DNA of 64,000 nucleotides from Carettochelys insculpta (lineage: Eukaryota; Chordata; Testudines; Carettochelyidae): assembly GCF_033958435.1 (NCBI RefSeq), contig NC_134137.1, positions 60,900,001 to 60,964,000 on the forward strand, in the 5' to 3' direction. The notes beneath the pieces were generated by a model, which saw only the letters and a program-made list of their open reading frames with translations, was not told where the DNA came from and did not search any database. This document shows positions 10,991 through 23,300 of the stretch, in pieces (position 1 is the stretch's first letter; each line of letters opens with the position of its first letter). A program made the translations under genes and the position numbers.

Positions 10991-11816
10991 GTCAGGTTTT
11001 CTTTTTTCTACATACAAGATTAAAAACATATTTTAAAACAGTTTTTAAATATGTTTGGACACTCTATGCTTCTTGGTTTGATTAACAACTGGCTGTATCA
11101 AAAACAAGATTTGGAAGACTGTTCTAGTACTAGTCCAATGTATTAATCACAAGGGGCAGTTTGCTCACATGAGATTCCATCCATTGAATAGATGTTGAAC
11201 CAAGGCACAGTGAAGTGTGTGGAGCAGTGTATTAAAGAATAGTGGAGTTGGCACTACCACATTGTGCTTGCTTGTCATTCTTCTGTATCTCCTCCAGTGA
11301 GGCCTGTAAGTTAAAAGTTACAATCTGGCCAAGAGGGCACTTTGCTATACTAACAATACCGTAATCCTGACCCATACGCCTTGCTTGTAATGTAAGTTTG
11401 GGCTGGACAAAGAAGGTAAATGGATATATTATGGTATGAGTAAATATTTGCTGGAAAAGAAGTCTATAAAATCTTAGCAGAGTTGTATCACGAATAGAAG
11501 CACTCTCAAAACTCCAGGCCTATTCAGAGCTGGGTCTTAATGTCACCAAATGGCAGCTGTTTTCATGACTTATATCTTCCCTATGTAGGTTCCTATACAG
11601 CACCAATCATCCTAAAACCCAACCACTTGAGCCCTGCAGCCCTGGGGAACACATTCAAACTTTGCATTTCCATTTCTGACCACTGTTCAAGACCCAATCT
11701 TGCTCCTGTTGAAGTCAATGGCAATATGTCCATTGTTGTCAATGGGAACAGAAAAGAGGCCTTTACGGATCAGCTGACATCTCATGGAAAAGCTGTGAAT
11801 AATGGTCTAATTCATT
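10991..11816. other. No gene recognised
   Basis: AT-rich sequence. Near 11705-11755 a TTGAAGTCAATGG and a TTGTCAATGGGAA motif occur in an old repeat-like setting. The 115-codon frame at 11540 runs into the next repeat and is not convincing. Confidence 0.4.
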
Positions 11817-12290
11817 ATCAGAGAGGTAGCCGTATTAGTCTGTGTCTTCAAGAACAACAAGAAGTCCTGTGGCACCTTAGAAACTAACAGATATTTTGGA
11901 GCATAAGCTTTTGTGGGCCAAGATCCACTTCATCAGATGCATGAGTGGGGGTGGGGTGGTGTCAGTCTAATGTGGAGATGTTTTCTCTGCCCTAGGTGTT
12001 AACATCTCCACATAAGACTGACAATGGGCCATATCCCCCCCGTCTTATCTGACTCATTTTTTTCTCTTTTCATACATACTCCTGATAATGGGCCTTTTCT
12101 ACCCTGACTGAATAGACCTTGCCAGCTCTGGCCCTCCCTTTTACTGGAACCCCATTCTTTAAATACCCCTCTGAAACCACCCTCTCACTCATGCATCTGA
12201 TGAAATGGGTCTTTGCCCACAAAAGCTTATGCTCCAAAATATCTGTTAGTGTACAAGGTGCCACAGGGCTTCTTGTTAGTCTAGTTAATA
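11817..12290. mobile_element. Inverted pair of Penelope-type termini with internal sequence
   Basis: The left part (11817-11945) is an inverse terminal unit starting ATCAGAGAGGTAGCCG. The right part (about 12000-12290) reads the same unit forwards and includes about 180 bases of upstream sequence (GATAATGGGCC, ACTGAATAGACC). The right hammerhead-like core has CTGATGA and stem II, but AAAA for GAAA, then AGC-loop-GCT. A weak 9/12 flank match (GTCTAATTCATT / GTCTAGTTAATA) may be the worn target duplication. Confidence 0.65.
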
Positions 12291-13835
12291 CCAGTCCTGC
12301 TGGTGTCGTATTTTCTGCAGTTTAACAGAGAGGGTAGGAAAGGCTCCTCTTTCTTCTTTTATTACTAGGGCAGTTTACATCAAAGCATGGTCTTTATTCT
12401 TCAGGAGCTGATCTGTTCCTGTAGGTTAGACCCCACTTGAAGTCATGCTCCTTTATTGGTGACATCACAGTCATTGCCACAGTGACCAAAGTGATGCCCC
12501 AGAAAAGAAGACTACAACTTTAAATGCAGAATAAGTCTCAAGAGCAGAGGAATTCCCAAGGAACTAATATTTTAATAGTATATAAATGTCCCTAATAATT
12601 ACATAATTTCACTAGGAAAAAAGACAAAAAGATACATAATATAATGACATTGGCATAGATGTTTCTAAATATTCAAAAATTTTCCATGAGTCAGAGTTTA
12701 ACTTAGAGTTTCTAATATCTAAAATTCAATATGGTTTTCAAAAGTGTTACATTACTATATAGCTGGTTTAATCACTTGCAAAATCCCTCTTCAACGTATT
12801 ACTTTTTAAACAAAAAAACAAGCACAAGTTCCGACAATCAGTTTTCTATATCTGTTAAATAATTACGTTATCAACACAAAAGTAAAAGAAAACATTTATT
12901 GTTAGGGGCTTGTTACAGAATATTGTTGCATATAGGTATATAAAAAACTATTGTCTAAAAGAAAATACACAAACAACCATTGCAGCTTTTTTATGAGCCT
13001 GATTGCATGGTGACCTAAAGCCTAGTTTTTAAACAAAGGTGTGTATATTGAAAGAGCAATACGATTCCACAGGCAGTACCAGAGACTGATTGTATATATT
13101 AAGCTATCTGGTTATTACATTGGTTTATTTGTATGGTAAATGGGAATCATCATAATTGAAATTAGAACAAGAAAAGCCTAGATGAAGCTACTTAGTAAGG
13201 TATTAATTGCAACCAAAATAGAATAATGTACACTTTACACATTGATGTATAATTTAACAAGCTCAGGGTAATTTCAGAATCTTTACTGAACTCATTCTTT
13301 ACAGATGTCCCAGTACACTAGGTGGTATCAAAGCATAGTTTTGTATAATCAAATACTATTATGTTTCTACTTGGGAATTTTAAATTTGATTTTCTTGCTT
13401 TATCATGATAAAATTAACTTGAAAAAGATTTTACACCAACGCTTCTAACCACAGAGTCTGCATCTCCAATTGCTTTTCACATTATGCAAGTAGACATTTA
13501 AGGTACTTAATACTTTCTAACCTCTAGTGCCCTATTTACACAGAGACAGGCAGTCAGCATGGATTAATCTGAGCCTAATTAACCTCAAGTTCTTCTCATA
13601 TTCGGTCATTGCACAGTAGCGTGCTGCCAGGTACGCAGAGGTAAACTGAGCTGGATTATCTGCCAGTGCATGTGCTTCATGGAGGGAGGTCTAACACATG
13701 GTATTGTGCATGAGTTCTGTGCATAGATGGTTTTAACTTGAGAGCATGGAAACTGCTGTGCAAGATTGGTGCCCCAATGAAACTGGAAACAAGTGATTGT
13801 CAGGCCTCTGCCTGAAGGCCGTTTGTCCATCTAGG
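12291..13835. other. AT-rich stretch without recognisable gene
   Basis: Between about 12540 and 13480 the sequence is markedly AT-rich and has no open frame of note. I see no repeat I can name. Confidence 0.4.
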
Positions 13836-13883
13836 TTGGACTTTTATGCGTGGCATCAATCATCATGGCAACAAAGCACAAAA

Positions 13884-14180
13884 TCAAGAGCACACAAGTC
13901 CGGGAAAAAGGGTATTGTCTTTCTGCTTCTCAGGGATAAGGGAATGTGACTTTGTGGGGGTAAATGTTTTCCTCTCTTTCATGGTTGCGTGTGAGATACA
14001 CCTGGATCTGAACTCTGCCCCGTTTGGCTTTTGTCTGATCTTGTCTGGCAAGGAGTTCCACAGCCAGGCTCTGGCTACACTGTAGGCTAACTCAGAATTA
14101 CTTATACAATTTGTGCAATGCAAATTGCATAAGGTATTTTGAGATTCCTTATTTTGAACTCGGTACTGTCCAAACAGCAT
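13884..14180 (-). pseudogene. Possible non-LTR retrotransposon C-terminal scrap
   Basis: A 98-codon minus frame contains ARAWLWNSLPDKIRQ, similar to the 'AWNSLP..IR' block near the C-terminus of several LINE polymerases. There is no other support around it, so a chance resemblance is possible. Confidence 0.3.
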
Positions 14181-14804
14181 CGAAGTTTGAAAGAAGGGGC
14201 TATTGTGAGGTTTCTGCTACTCCCCTCATGATGAGGGATCACAGACACAGAATACCATGCTTGAAATAGCACAGCTATTTTGAGTATGGCATTTAGCCCC
14301 AGAGTTGCTATTTTGGGATATGTTTGTATCCCACAATAGCAACAACAGTGTACCCATAATCGCAGGAACATTCTGTTCCCTGTTCTTGGTCATTTGAACC
14401 TGGGTTTATCCAGATGGAAGTGTGAATGATATTTTTCATAAAATGCAGTTCATACACACAGAGAAATAATGGGTGTATTAAAGACTGCATATTAGCTCTC
14501 TGGCCAAGCAAGATTCAGGATAATAGTAGGGAAGGATTTCAGATCCTCTTGCCCCCAAGCACTGAGCTAAAGAATAATATTAACAACATGAAATGTCCAG
14601 ACACTTACAGTCTGTGATAAAGCCATGGTCTCAAACCTTGCAGCTCAGAACAATCTGTACTGTCAAGACAGGTTTAAAGGAGAATTTCTCTCAGGTGTGA
14701 GCAATATGAAATTTATGATCCATGGTTGAGCAGATCTAATGCCAGCTGGGGGATGGCAGTGTTGGTCAGCCCATGCTGTTGTGTTAGTATGGCTATTTCC
14801 CCAA

Positions 14805-15780
14805 GGCTGTGTCTACACTAGGAAATAAAGTCTAATTTATTAAAGTTGACTTCATACCAATAGATTTTATAAAGACGAAAGCTGACATAGCGTGTCCCAA
14901 TTATCTTTGCTAAGTTGAACTGTTTCAGCAGTACATTGTGGGTACCCATCCCCCAGTTCCTGCACACCCCCTCCCCGTTGCATTCTGGGTTTCTGTACCA
15001 GTGTGTTACGAGAAAAAAATGCACTGCAAGTGGTTGTGGGTGTCTGAAGTCATCATCCCAGAATGCATTGCCCTCACTCCCCACTCCCATTGAAAATTAA
15101 CAACCAAATGCATTTTCGTGCCACTTTTCTACAGCCTGCCCCAACACAAGCCATGACAAGGCAAGGGGGCCAGTGCTGAGACATGTAAAATGTAGAAATC
15201 AAAAGCTGAAAAGTTTCCATTTGGAACCATTGAAAAGTTGTTTTTTGGTATTGTTGAAATGCTTCAGTTTGACACTGTTGTTTTCATTCATTTCGTTTTC
15301 GCTCTGCAGCCGTGTGGTGTGGGGAGCAGCTGGAGAGACAGGCAGCCACATGGTGCAGAGGGAAGTCACATGGTTTGGGGCAGAGCCCAGCAGCCACATG
15401 TTGGGGCATTGATCTGGAGATTCAGCAGCTGCTTGTTTCTGGGGGCAGCCAGAAAGCCAGGGCTCATTCCTGCTTCCTATTTCCTGCTCACCTGCAGAGC
15501 AGTGGAGGAGATAGTGATGGTCAGAACAGACACACTGGGGCATTGTGGGATGCTTCTGGAGGCCAATAAAACCCAATTAGATAATGCTGTCTACACTAGC
15601 ATTAAGTTGACCTTGTAAATTCAGATTTGGTATTGCTCCTTGTGAAAAAGCTGGAGTAGAAAATTAGACCTTAGTATCCCTTAAAATCAACCTAATGATA
15701 TTTGTAGTGAAGAAAGGTATGTTATAAAATCACCCTAACTCTCTTAAAATTGACTTTATGGGTCTAGTGTAGACATAGCG
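14805..15780. mobile_element. MITE with GGCTGTGTCTACACTAG ends, about 1 kb
   Basis: Left GGCTGTGTCTACACTAG and right CTAGTGTAGACATAGCG form terminal inverted repeats, with CAA and TAA as imperfect flanking triplets. AAAGTTGACTT and AAATTGACTTTA are subterminal. A second inward end (GCTGTCTACACTAGCATTAA, 15588-15607) suggests a nested or rearranged copy. The middle (15170-15560) is unrelated filler and has no gene. Confidence 0.65.
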
Positions 15781-16699
15781 TAAGAACACAGAGGACCGGA
15801 CTGAACTATTTTGGGGGTGGGGTGCGGGTTATTTTCTCCAGATATATAGACGCCTATAAATCAAAAGAACAAAAACGTTAGCGCTGAAAAGACACCGCAC
15901 TAGAGAGAAAGTGCCGAGCTGTCAAAGTCATACAGTGCCGAACTCTTGTAGGGTCTGGCCACATTTGGAGCTACTGATGTCATTTCTGATTTGAGGAGGA
16001 ATACCTCAATTAGCACTGAGCTAGCATGCTAAAAATAGAAGTGTAGCCATGGTAGCACCAGCAGTAGGAGGGGCTAGCTGCTCAAGTGTATACATTTGGC
16101 CTTGGACGAGTATGTACTCAAGGTGGCTGGCTCCTCCTGTTGCTTTCACTGCTGGGACCACACAGCTATTTTCAGTGGACTAGCTCAATCAGAGTTGGTG
16201 AGTGTAGGTCCACTGAAACTGGAAATTACACCTTGTAGCTCAAATGTAGATCCCTATTTAAAGAGCAACAGCCCAAGCAAAGAAATGAACTTGCTTTCTG
16301 AGGGCAAATGAGAAGTAGAGAAGAAAATCTGAATGAAATGCAAGGTGGAGAAAAGCATCCCAGGTGGCGTAGTTCTCAGTAGTAAAGACTAGGCGTGGGG
16401 GGTGTACCTGTATTCCACGAAGTCAAATTATTTGAAATCTCTCCAGAGACCACAAACCCTGATCCCCACGCATGGTAGCATCCACTTGCTCCTCTCATTT
16501 ATATGTCTGTCTCACTTTAGGACCAATGTACACAGGTTTTCGATGCTTCTTGGCGTGATGGCAAATGTTAGTCCTTAGTCTGACAATCTCCAGAGCTAAA
16601 ATGGATTCTCGGTGCACAGTGGTTCCACCTTCTGGTTGGGTGAATATATTAAAATAAAACCCACTTGACAACAAATAGCAGCAACCAACCAATCTCCAG

Positions 16700-17340
16700 T
16701 GTATATGGCACTGTTGCAACCAGTGCTGAAATACTGTGTCCAGCTCTGGTGAGTCCAATTGATGAAGGATATCGATCTATGTGAGCGGTTCAGAGAAGTG
16801 CCGAGAGAATTGTTAATGGGTTAGACAATATGCCTTACAGCAAGGATTTAAGGAACTCAATGTCTAACTTAGAAAAACGATCTGGTTGACGTGTCACTCG
16901 ATCAAACTCTATAAACATCTACATGGGAAAATATTTTAAAATATCTGATGAAGTGGGGCTTTGATCACGAAAGCTAATGTTCCAAAAGATCTGTTAGTCT
17001 ACAACCTGCCACAGGACTTCTTCTTTTATTTTAAAATGGGCTTTTTGATGGAGCAGATCAAGGTGCAATAAAATCAAATGGTTGGACATTGAAGCTAGAC
17101 AAATTCAGCCCCGAACTAACAAGTAAATGGCTAATGGTGAAGGTAATTAACCGTTGGAACCACTGAGTAAGGAAGGTGGTGGATGCTCCATCACTGGCAA
17201 TTTTTAAAAAGAGATCAGCTGCTGCTTTGCTGTAGTTCAAAGAGGAATTAATTGAAAGAAGCTGTATGGCCTTTGTTACACAGAAGATGAGACGAGATGA
17301 TCACAGTGGTCCCTTCTGCCATGGGAAGCTCTGAATCAAT
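16700..17340 (+). mobile_element. CR1 LINE 3' end, interrupted
   Basis: It runs from 'ctgaaatactgtgtccagctctggtg' through TGAAGCTAGACAAATTCAGC and TTAACCGTTGGAACCACTGA to 'gatgagacgagatgatcacagtggtcccttctgcc', the order of the CR1 ORF2 tail and 3' UTR. An 84-base Penelope-type unit is inserted at 16943. Confidence 0.8.
16943..17026 (+). mobile_element. Short Penelope-type terminus inside CR1
   Basis: 84 bases beginning ATCTGATGAAGTGG and ending GCCACAGGACTTCTTCTTT, flanked by a perfect 11-bp duplication TATTTTAAAAT (16932-16942, 17027-17037). Its 5' edge coincides with the start of the hammerhead-like core. CTGATGA and GAAA are intact but stem II is weakened. Confidence 0.75.
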
Positions 17341-17989
17341 AGCAATGAAGAATCCCTTGATTAGGGTAAAGGACGGTAGAACTGAGGTATGAACGAGCTG
17401 AACTGCCCAGCAATAATCAGACCCTCCTTTGACGTATGAAAGTAGTCCAAGCCCTGCATGCAAAAAAACGGCTGAATCCTGAAGTGTGCTCACAGTTCCT
17501 AGATAGTAAAGGTGACCAGTGTTCTTGTGTTGTAGCTGCATAGGGGTGACTGAATGCTAGAAGCACAGCAGCCAAAGGAACACGGCTGGCCTCTCAGGGC
17601 CTCTCTGTGCTAAGGTGCCACATACATGTTCAGAAGAATTTTCTATTGTGCACCGTCAGTCCCTTGCTAGCAGCTGATCTCCAGCTCATGGATTCCCTAC
17701 CTAGCTAGGTGAAGTATTCCTGGCACTCACTGCTAACATTGCAAGGCCCTGCCTGAGTGGGGGAGGACTTGGGTGGCTTAAACCTTGGCTATCAGTTTGC
17801 TTCTGGAGCAAGGAAGGCCAAACAGGTGAGGTCAGCAGATGGTCTTCTCCCTCTGGATATGACATCTTGGGTCTCTCTCTCGGTCTGGCTCATGGTTGGG
17901 TGGAAGACCTGGCTTCTCTCTCTCTGCTTGATGCTTTCAACAACCAACTGTTTCAGAGACAGCTAATGGTGGGAACAGCCCTGAGAAGG
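17341..17989. other. No gene recognised
   Basis: Short frames only. No repeat signature seen. Confidence 0.4.
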
Positions 17990-18377
17990 TAGGGGCGTCT
18001 GGCTGGCTACACAAGAAGCATCGGTTGACAGAAGTTACAGTCGGAAGGGATTTCCTGACAAAATATCTGTGGACAGATTGCGTCTAGACATAAAAGCGGA
18101 TCGATCTTTTGATCTGCTTTGTTGACAGAAAGTGGCCAAATGCTCCGGCTGCTTTGTTGACAGAACCGGCTCCACAACCCCAGAAGACAAGGTCACATGG
18201 ACACCAAGCCCTTCCAGACACCCCTCCCCCCGGTCAGGCTCACCCTTAAAGGCCCCCCTACCCTGACCCATGTTCCCTGTCAATGCCAAGGCTTGCCTAC
18301 CTCCTGGAGGGACAGCAAAGCTAGTGCAGGGCTGCCTACTTATCTGTGAAAGACCCTGTGCTTCCCTGACCACCACC

Positions 18378-19822
18378 ATGCCAAAGCAGCCCTGGGGCTC
18401 GTTCTGGACAAATGACCAGCTGCTGCCAGCCCTGCTGATGGTACTGATGGGCGTTTTCCACCACATCTGGGGTGATGAGCTCAACAGCCGGCCCGGGGAT
18501 CCTGCCTATGGTGCCTCAGTGCTCCACCTGCCCTCGCCCCCTCGGTTGCTCAGGTAGGGTTGGTGGTACCCTACCAGCTCTGACTGGTGGGGCCGGCTGG
18601 TCATGGGGCAATGGAGTGACCAGCAGTGAATCCAGAACTTCTGAATGAGGATGGAGAACTTTCTGGAGCTGTGCCGCTACCTTGCCCCCCACCCTCCAAT
18701 GACAGGCCACCAACAAACAGCCCGCCACCCCCCCCAAAGAAGTTTGCCACCCCTGACAGCTACTGCTCATGGGCAACCAGTTCGTCATTGAGCAGTCTAG
18801 CGTAGGGGCCATCCTCATGCAGGTGAGGCACTCTTGGGCTGCAGGCCCTGCATGGGGAGAAGGGAGGAGGGACAGGCCCACCCAAGGGGGAGCCTCAGGG
18901 AGTGGGAGTATGAGGGAGAGGATTTGGGAGGGAAACGCCCCATCCCTGGGGGACTGTGCTGCCCCACCCTCACACAGTTCTGCTGCCAGGGGTGAGGCCT
19001 CCCAGGCCGGGCTCCAGGAGAGTTAAGAGGGTGGGAATGGGCAAGGGAGTCTGCTGGCGCCCAGGGATGCTACCCTCCCTCCCGCAGTCACTGAGGTGCA
19101 TGTCCAGGCTCCTCTCTTTGCAGGTAGCATGGGCCATTAACACAATCCTGCTCCAGAGGCTCGTCCACACCACTGACGTGGATGCTACTGTGACTGACTT
19201 TCCCAATTGTTTTTTGGGCTCTGGATGGAACCCACCTCCCCATCCAGGCCCTGGACCTCAATGATATATGCTACATTACTCATGAGGACTATCAGTCTGT
19301 AGTGACGCAGGCCCGGGTGGACCACCGCGGACAGTTCCTGGACATTTATGTCAGGTGGTTGGGCTGGACCTATGATGCCAGGGTATTCTGCAACTCCAGC
19401 CTGTGACAGGGGATGTTGGCAGTCACCCGTGTCCCCTGCTGGGAGCTGGCCATCAGGGATGAGGGCAGGCCTGTGTGCATGGCGGGGAATGTGGCCTACC
19501 CACTCATGCCATGGGCGATGAGGTCATACACCAGGCACCTGGATCCAGACACACAACCAGGTTGAGTGCACCTTCGGGCACTTGCGGACAAGATTCCATT
19601 GCCTCCTGACACAGCTGGACATCGGGGCGCAGCATGTCCTCCGTGTCGAGGCCACCTGCTGCACCCGCCACAATCTGGTGGAGCGGAAGGGAGAGAACTT
19701 TCTCCCAGGGAGGTGGCCAGATGGTGGAGGTTCCTACCAGCAGCCAGGCAAGCCCCCAAGCGCACAAGGATGGGGTATGCATCTCGGAGGCCCTACAGGA
19801 GCGCTTTGCCCATGGCCCCTAG
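18378..19822 (+). pseudogene. Harbinger transposase remnant
   Basis: It starts at MPKQPWGSFW. Further on WYPTSSDWWGRLVMGQWSD, FLELCRYLAP, QFVIEQSSVGAILMQV, AWAINTILLQRL and TDFPNCF follow in transposase order. A GT-AG intron (about 18823-19123) sits between the helix-turn-helix and core exons, at the same place as in the element at 1-3257. The first catalytic Asp is retained (ALDGTHLPI, about 19217-19243, shifted frame). The C-terminus ends near 19822. At least five stops or frameshifts. Confidence 0.75.
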
Positions 19823-20188
19823 TAAACCACTGCAGGGCATCCCTGAGGGGTGCCCCAGACCTGCACCCCATCCCCTCTCCACCAGGATCCCTCACTCATT
19901 CTCCCCAACCCCCCAACAAGAACGGACGTGAGGGTGGCATGTCACAAAACCTTTCACTGAACAAAATATAACTGTGTATAAAATAAACATTTCAGAAAAG
20001 GTGTGTGTACAATGTGCAATGCCTGTATACAGTGGGGCGGGGGGCTTGGGACATGGGGTGGCATCTCAACCGGCAGTGGGTCTTTGGACATGGGGGGGTG
20101 GCCTTAGTCCTGGGATGAGTTGTGAACTACATTGGCCATGGGATTCTCTCCTGCATGGGTTTGGGGACCCCTTTGGCTCTGGCTGGGG

Positions 20189-20962
20189 CTAGGAGCGTGG
20201 GCAGGTAGAGGGGTGTGGTGGGGTCAGGCTCAGCAGAGGGGCACAGGGGGCTTGCAGGGCTTGGGGAGGGGTAGGGGCACTGGCTATGGCCAATGCCCAC
20301 TGCAGTGCCTGCAGTGCCACTTGGGGCATGGGGTCAGTCAGGAGGGGGTGCAGGGGTGTGGGGGGCAATGGTGGCAGGGGGTGAAGGGGAGTGGCGGGGG
20401 CCATGGTCACAGTGGCCTGGGGTGCCCTGCCCTCCAGGCTGTCTAGGGGGCAGCCCACCCAGGCCAGCCACTGGTCCAAACCCGGCTCCTGCTGCCTCTG
20501 CCACTCCTCTTTCAGCCACAGCCGCTGCTCGGTAACTGCGGTGTGCTGCTGGAGGGCGACCGTACGCCCTCGTAGGGCATCATCATCTGGGCAGCAACAG
20601 CCCCTCCAGCTGTGGTCACTCCTGGTGGTGGTGGTGGTGGGCTGCTGTGTCTCGGGGGCACTGCTCCAATTCAGACAGCACCGGCTCCTCCCTGGTGCTG
20701 CCTGGTGGGGCTGGCCTGGCGCTCAGACAGTGCAGCTGTGAGGAGAGGGGGGAGACACTGAGTCCTTCCCAAAACACAGCCCCTGAGGCCCCGCCCCCTG
20801 CGGGCAGCAGCCTCACCACCCCTGGGCTGTGGGAGGAGGCTGGCCCCAGCACATGTGTCTGTGCCCCCTGGATAGTGGACCCTACTGCAGAAGGACCCCC
20901 ATGGTCTCATGGGGACCAGGCTAACTGCTGGGCCCTCTACTGACAGGCTGGCAGCCCGGGGG

Positions 20963-20999
<37 letters not shown>

Positions 21000-22010
21000 A
21001 ACCAACTACAGAAGGGTCCCAGCATGGGTGGTAGGCGATCTGGGCACATCTTGGCCTTCCCCAGAGCCACTCACATGCATGCGGCCCATGGTGCTGTCTG
21101 CTGGGGCAGGTGCTGGCTGTTGCTTGTGGGCATGCCCGCCAGTGCAGGGGCCACAGGCCTCAGTGGTGTATCTGGAGCCAGGTCATCAAGTGTGTGACTG
21201 GCCCATTCCCAGCCATAGCGGGGCCAGGCGGCTTCCCCTCCACCCAACCCTGGCCATGTCCCTGGGGCTCATATGGCTCCCAATGGTGCTGGCAGAGGGC
21301 CAGCACTCCTGCCCGGGGCAGCCAACTGGCCCCGAGTGAAATGCTTTGCCATGCACATGGGCGCACAAGTCAGGCCTGTGGTGTGGGTTCCAGGGCCACA
21401 GCATGTCCCACCTGCACCCCCTCTACACAACCCCCTTGGGTGTGCGACCCCTGGGGTACTCACCAGAGGGTCTTGCAAACAGGGCCAGAGATGCCCGTGC
21501 CGATGTTGTGGCACTGGAGGGGCCCTGAGTCCAGGGCTATTGTTAGGGTCCCCAGGCTGGACTCAGGGTCTCAGGGCAGGTCCTGCAGGAGTTCAGTAGG
21601 GTTCCCTGTCCTGAGACACTGTCTGTGTTGTAGGGAGCCTCCTCCCTGGTGTCCAGGGATTCATGGTGGTGGGGGCTGTCCTCACCCGCAAAGACCTGGT
21701 CCAACTTCTTATAATAGGGGCAGGTGGCCATCCCCACACCTGAACTCCACCATGTATCCCAGGCATGCACGTAGCCCTGGCAGAGCTCTTTCACCTTGGC
21801 TCGCACCTGCTCCAAGGTGAGGGCAGGGTGGCCGTGCTCTGCCAGGCCTCCAGTGAGGTGGGTGTAGCCCAGGGTATTTCAGTGCTTGGCCATGGTGTTG
21901 AAGAAAATGTCCTCCTCACCCTAGATGGCCACAGGTCCTGGAGCTCTGGGCCAGACCATGATGGGGCCCATTTTGTGGACCCCGGGATGGGTCCTGAGTC
22001 CCCTCCCCAA
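20189..22010 (-). pseudogene. Harbinger MYB/SANT-like protein remnant
   Basis: The SANT-type helices are visible on the minus strand. 21850-21925 gives a GEEDIFFNTMAKH-like stretch, and 21543-21815 gives LEQVRAKVKELCQGYV, WDTWWSSG and CPYYKKLDQVF. A C-terminal EEWQRQQEP..LDQWLAWVG segment (about 20440-20520) is followed by a Pro/Ala-rich tail. The frames are shifted and stops are present. This part shows the DNA-binding domain that is missing from the copy at 1-1183. Confidence 0.7.
20966..20998. repeat. (TG)n microsatellite
   Basis: About 16 uninterrupted TG units inside the second Harbinger remnant. Confidence 0.95.
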
Positions 22011-22310
22011 CCTCCCCCTTGACAGCATCTCTGCACGGGGTTTCCAGGGCTCTCTGTGCCTTTAAAAGTGGCCGGAGGAACAGATCATAGAGGCCTGATT
22101 GTGGTGGAGGACCCTGCTGTTGACCAAAGGGGCCCCAGAGTATCTACACAGCTTTTTTGGCCACAGGGAACTCTCCACAAAGGTGTTATTCCTGAATTCT
22201 GAGAGGTGCAGCGCAGCTGGTGGATGTGCCGGGTTTTGTCAACGGTCTGTTGACACCCTGTGGGCTTTGTCAGAAAATCCCTCTCATGTCGATGTAGCTG
22301 TTGAGTGGTC

Positions 22311-23164
22311 GCTCTGGCTGAGAAGCAAAACTCAGTACTCTACTCTGCTGAGAGCAGCTCAGGAGGTTTATCTCATTCTCCTTCTAGCAGCTGACCCCAG
22401 CAGCCAATAACCTTGTGCTAAACTCACGTGTGTGTCCATAAGCAGCGCATTTGTGTAGGCTTCTGGGGCCTGTTATTGATGTCACAGTCTTGGCAGCAAG
22501 GCTCGTTCTGGCCCACCGATCCTTGTTCTGTCCCAAGCCCCGTTGCTCAGCCCCATTGCTGCAGGCATTCGGTTTCAGTCTGGGCGGCCCTTGGTGCTCT
22601 ATGTGAGGAGCTGGTTATATACATAACACCGTAAGGGAGGTTTAAAATTAAAGACTGCCAGAAAGTGTGGCTCCAAGAAGCCAAATTGCACTGAGACCAG
22701 TCCTGATCCTGCGGGATGCTGAATGCTGTACCTCTCCCAGTTTGCTGGCAGATGAGGGCACTCAGCTCCTTGCACGATTGAGCCCAGAGTTTGGTAAGGG
22801 GGCAGAAATAAAATCAGTGACCAGGTGTGGCAGAAAGTGTTCGAGTTACATGGTGCTAAGTGGGAATGATGGTCCCTCTGAACTGGAGCAGCTAAACAGG
22901 CACTTGAGCGGGAGCCCAAAAGCTCAAAATACAATTTGTTGTTGTCTGACCAAGGAATGTGCGAAAAACACTATGAAATGAGTGATTTTGTCCCCTCAGA
23001 GAGCAGATCCTTCAAAGACTCTCCCAAACCCCTTTGCTCCGTGTTAGTGAGACACCTCATTAGCTCTGTTCCAATTCTGAAGGGAAGATTGTGGTGATGT
23101 TGTTTGGTACCTCTCGATAGTCATACTAGACCTGATCAGCCATTTCTCCCACACTCTCCGAAGC
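22311..23164. other. No gene recognised
   Basis: Only short overlapping frames in both directions with no domain signature. Confidence 0.4.
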
Positions 23165-23300
23165 CTGCTGGTGAGGGCATTGGCCTGGGACATGGGACAG
23201 TTTTTCACCTCAATTCACTGTCATTTCGGTAGAATAAGAATTTGAACCCAGGTCTCCCACATCCTAGGTTAGCGCTGCCCAATCCAGCCTCACTCTCCCT
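23165..23300. repeat. Inverted repeat with tRNA-like B-box wording
   Basis: TGGCCTGGGACATGGGA on the left and TCTCCCACATCCTAGGTTAGC on the right are imperfect inverse complements, about 60 bases apart. The inverse strand reads ACCTGGGTTCAAATTC, like a pol III B box. It looks like a diverged fold-back or tRNA-type SINE. Confidence 0.45.

Larger units (their letters stand above)
17990..22310. mobile_element. Second, decayed PIF/Harbinger transposon
   Basis: The transposase remnant is on the plus strand (18378-19822) and the MYB-like remnant on the minus strand (about 20189-22010), again convergent. Subterminal sequence is shared inversely: AGGGATTTCCTGACAAA near 18047 and an AGGGATTTTCTGACAAA counterpart near 22275. 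TTGACAGA-type repeats lie inside both ends. These ends differ from the GTCTACAC family, so this is a separate Harbinger lineage. Exact borders are uncertain by tens of bases. Confidence 0.7.

Noticed and set aside
13884..14180. Host gene exon suggested by a 98-codon frame
   Set aside because: The only recognisable block resembles a LINE C-terminus, with no splice sites in the right place.
20966..20998. CRISPR-like or regulatory repeat
   Set aside because: Plain TG dinucleotide microsatellite; the window is vertebrate DNA.
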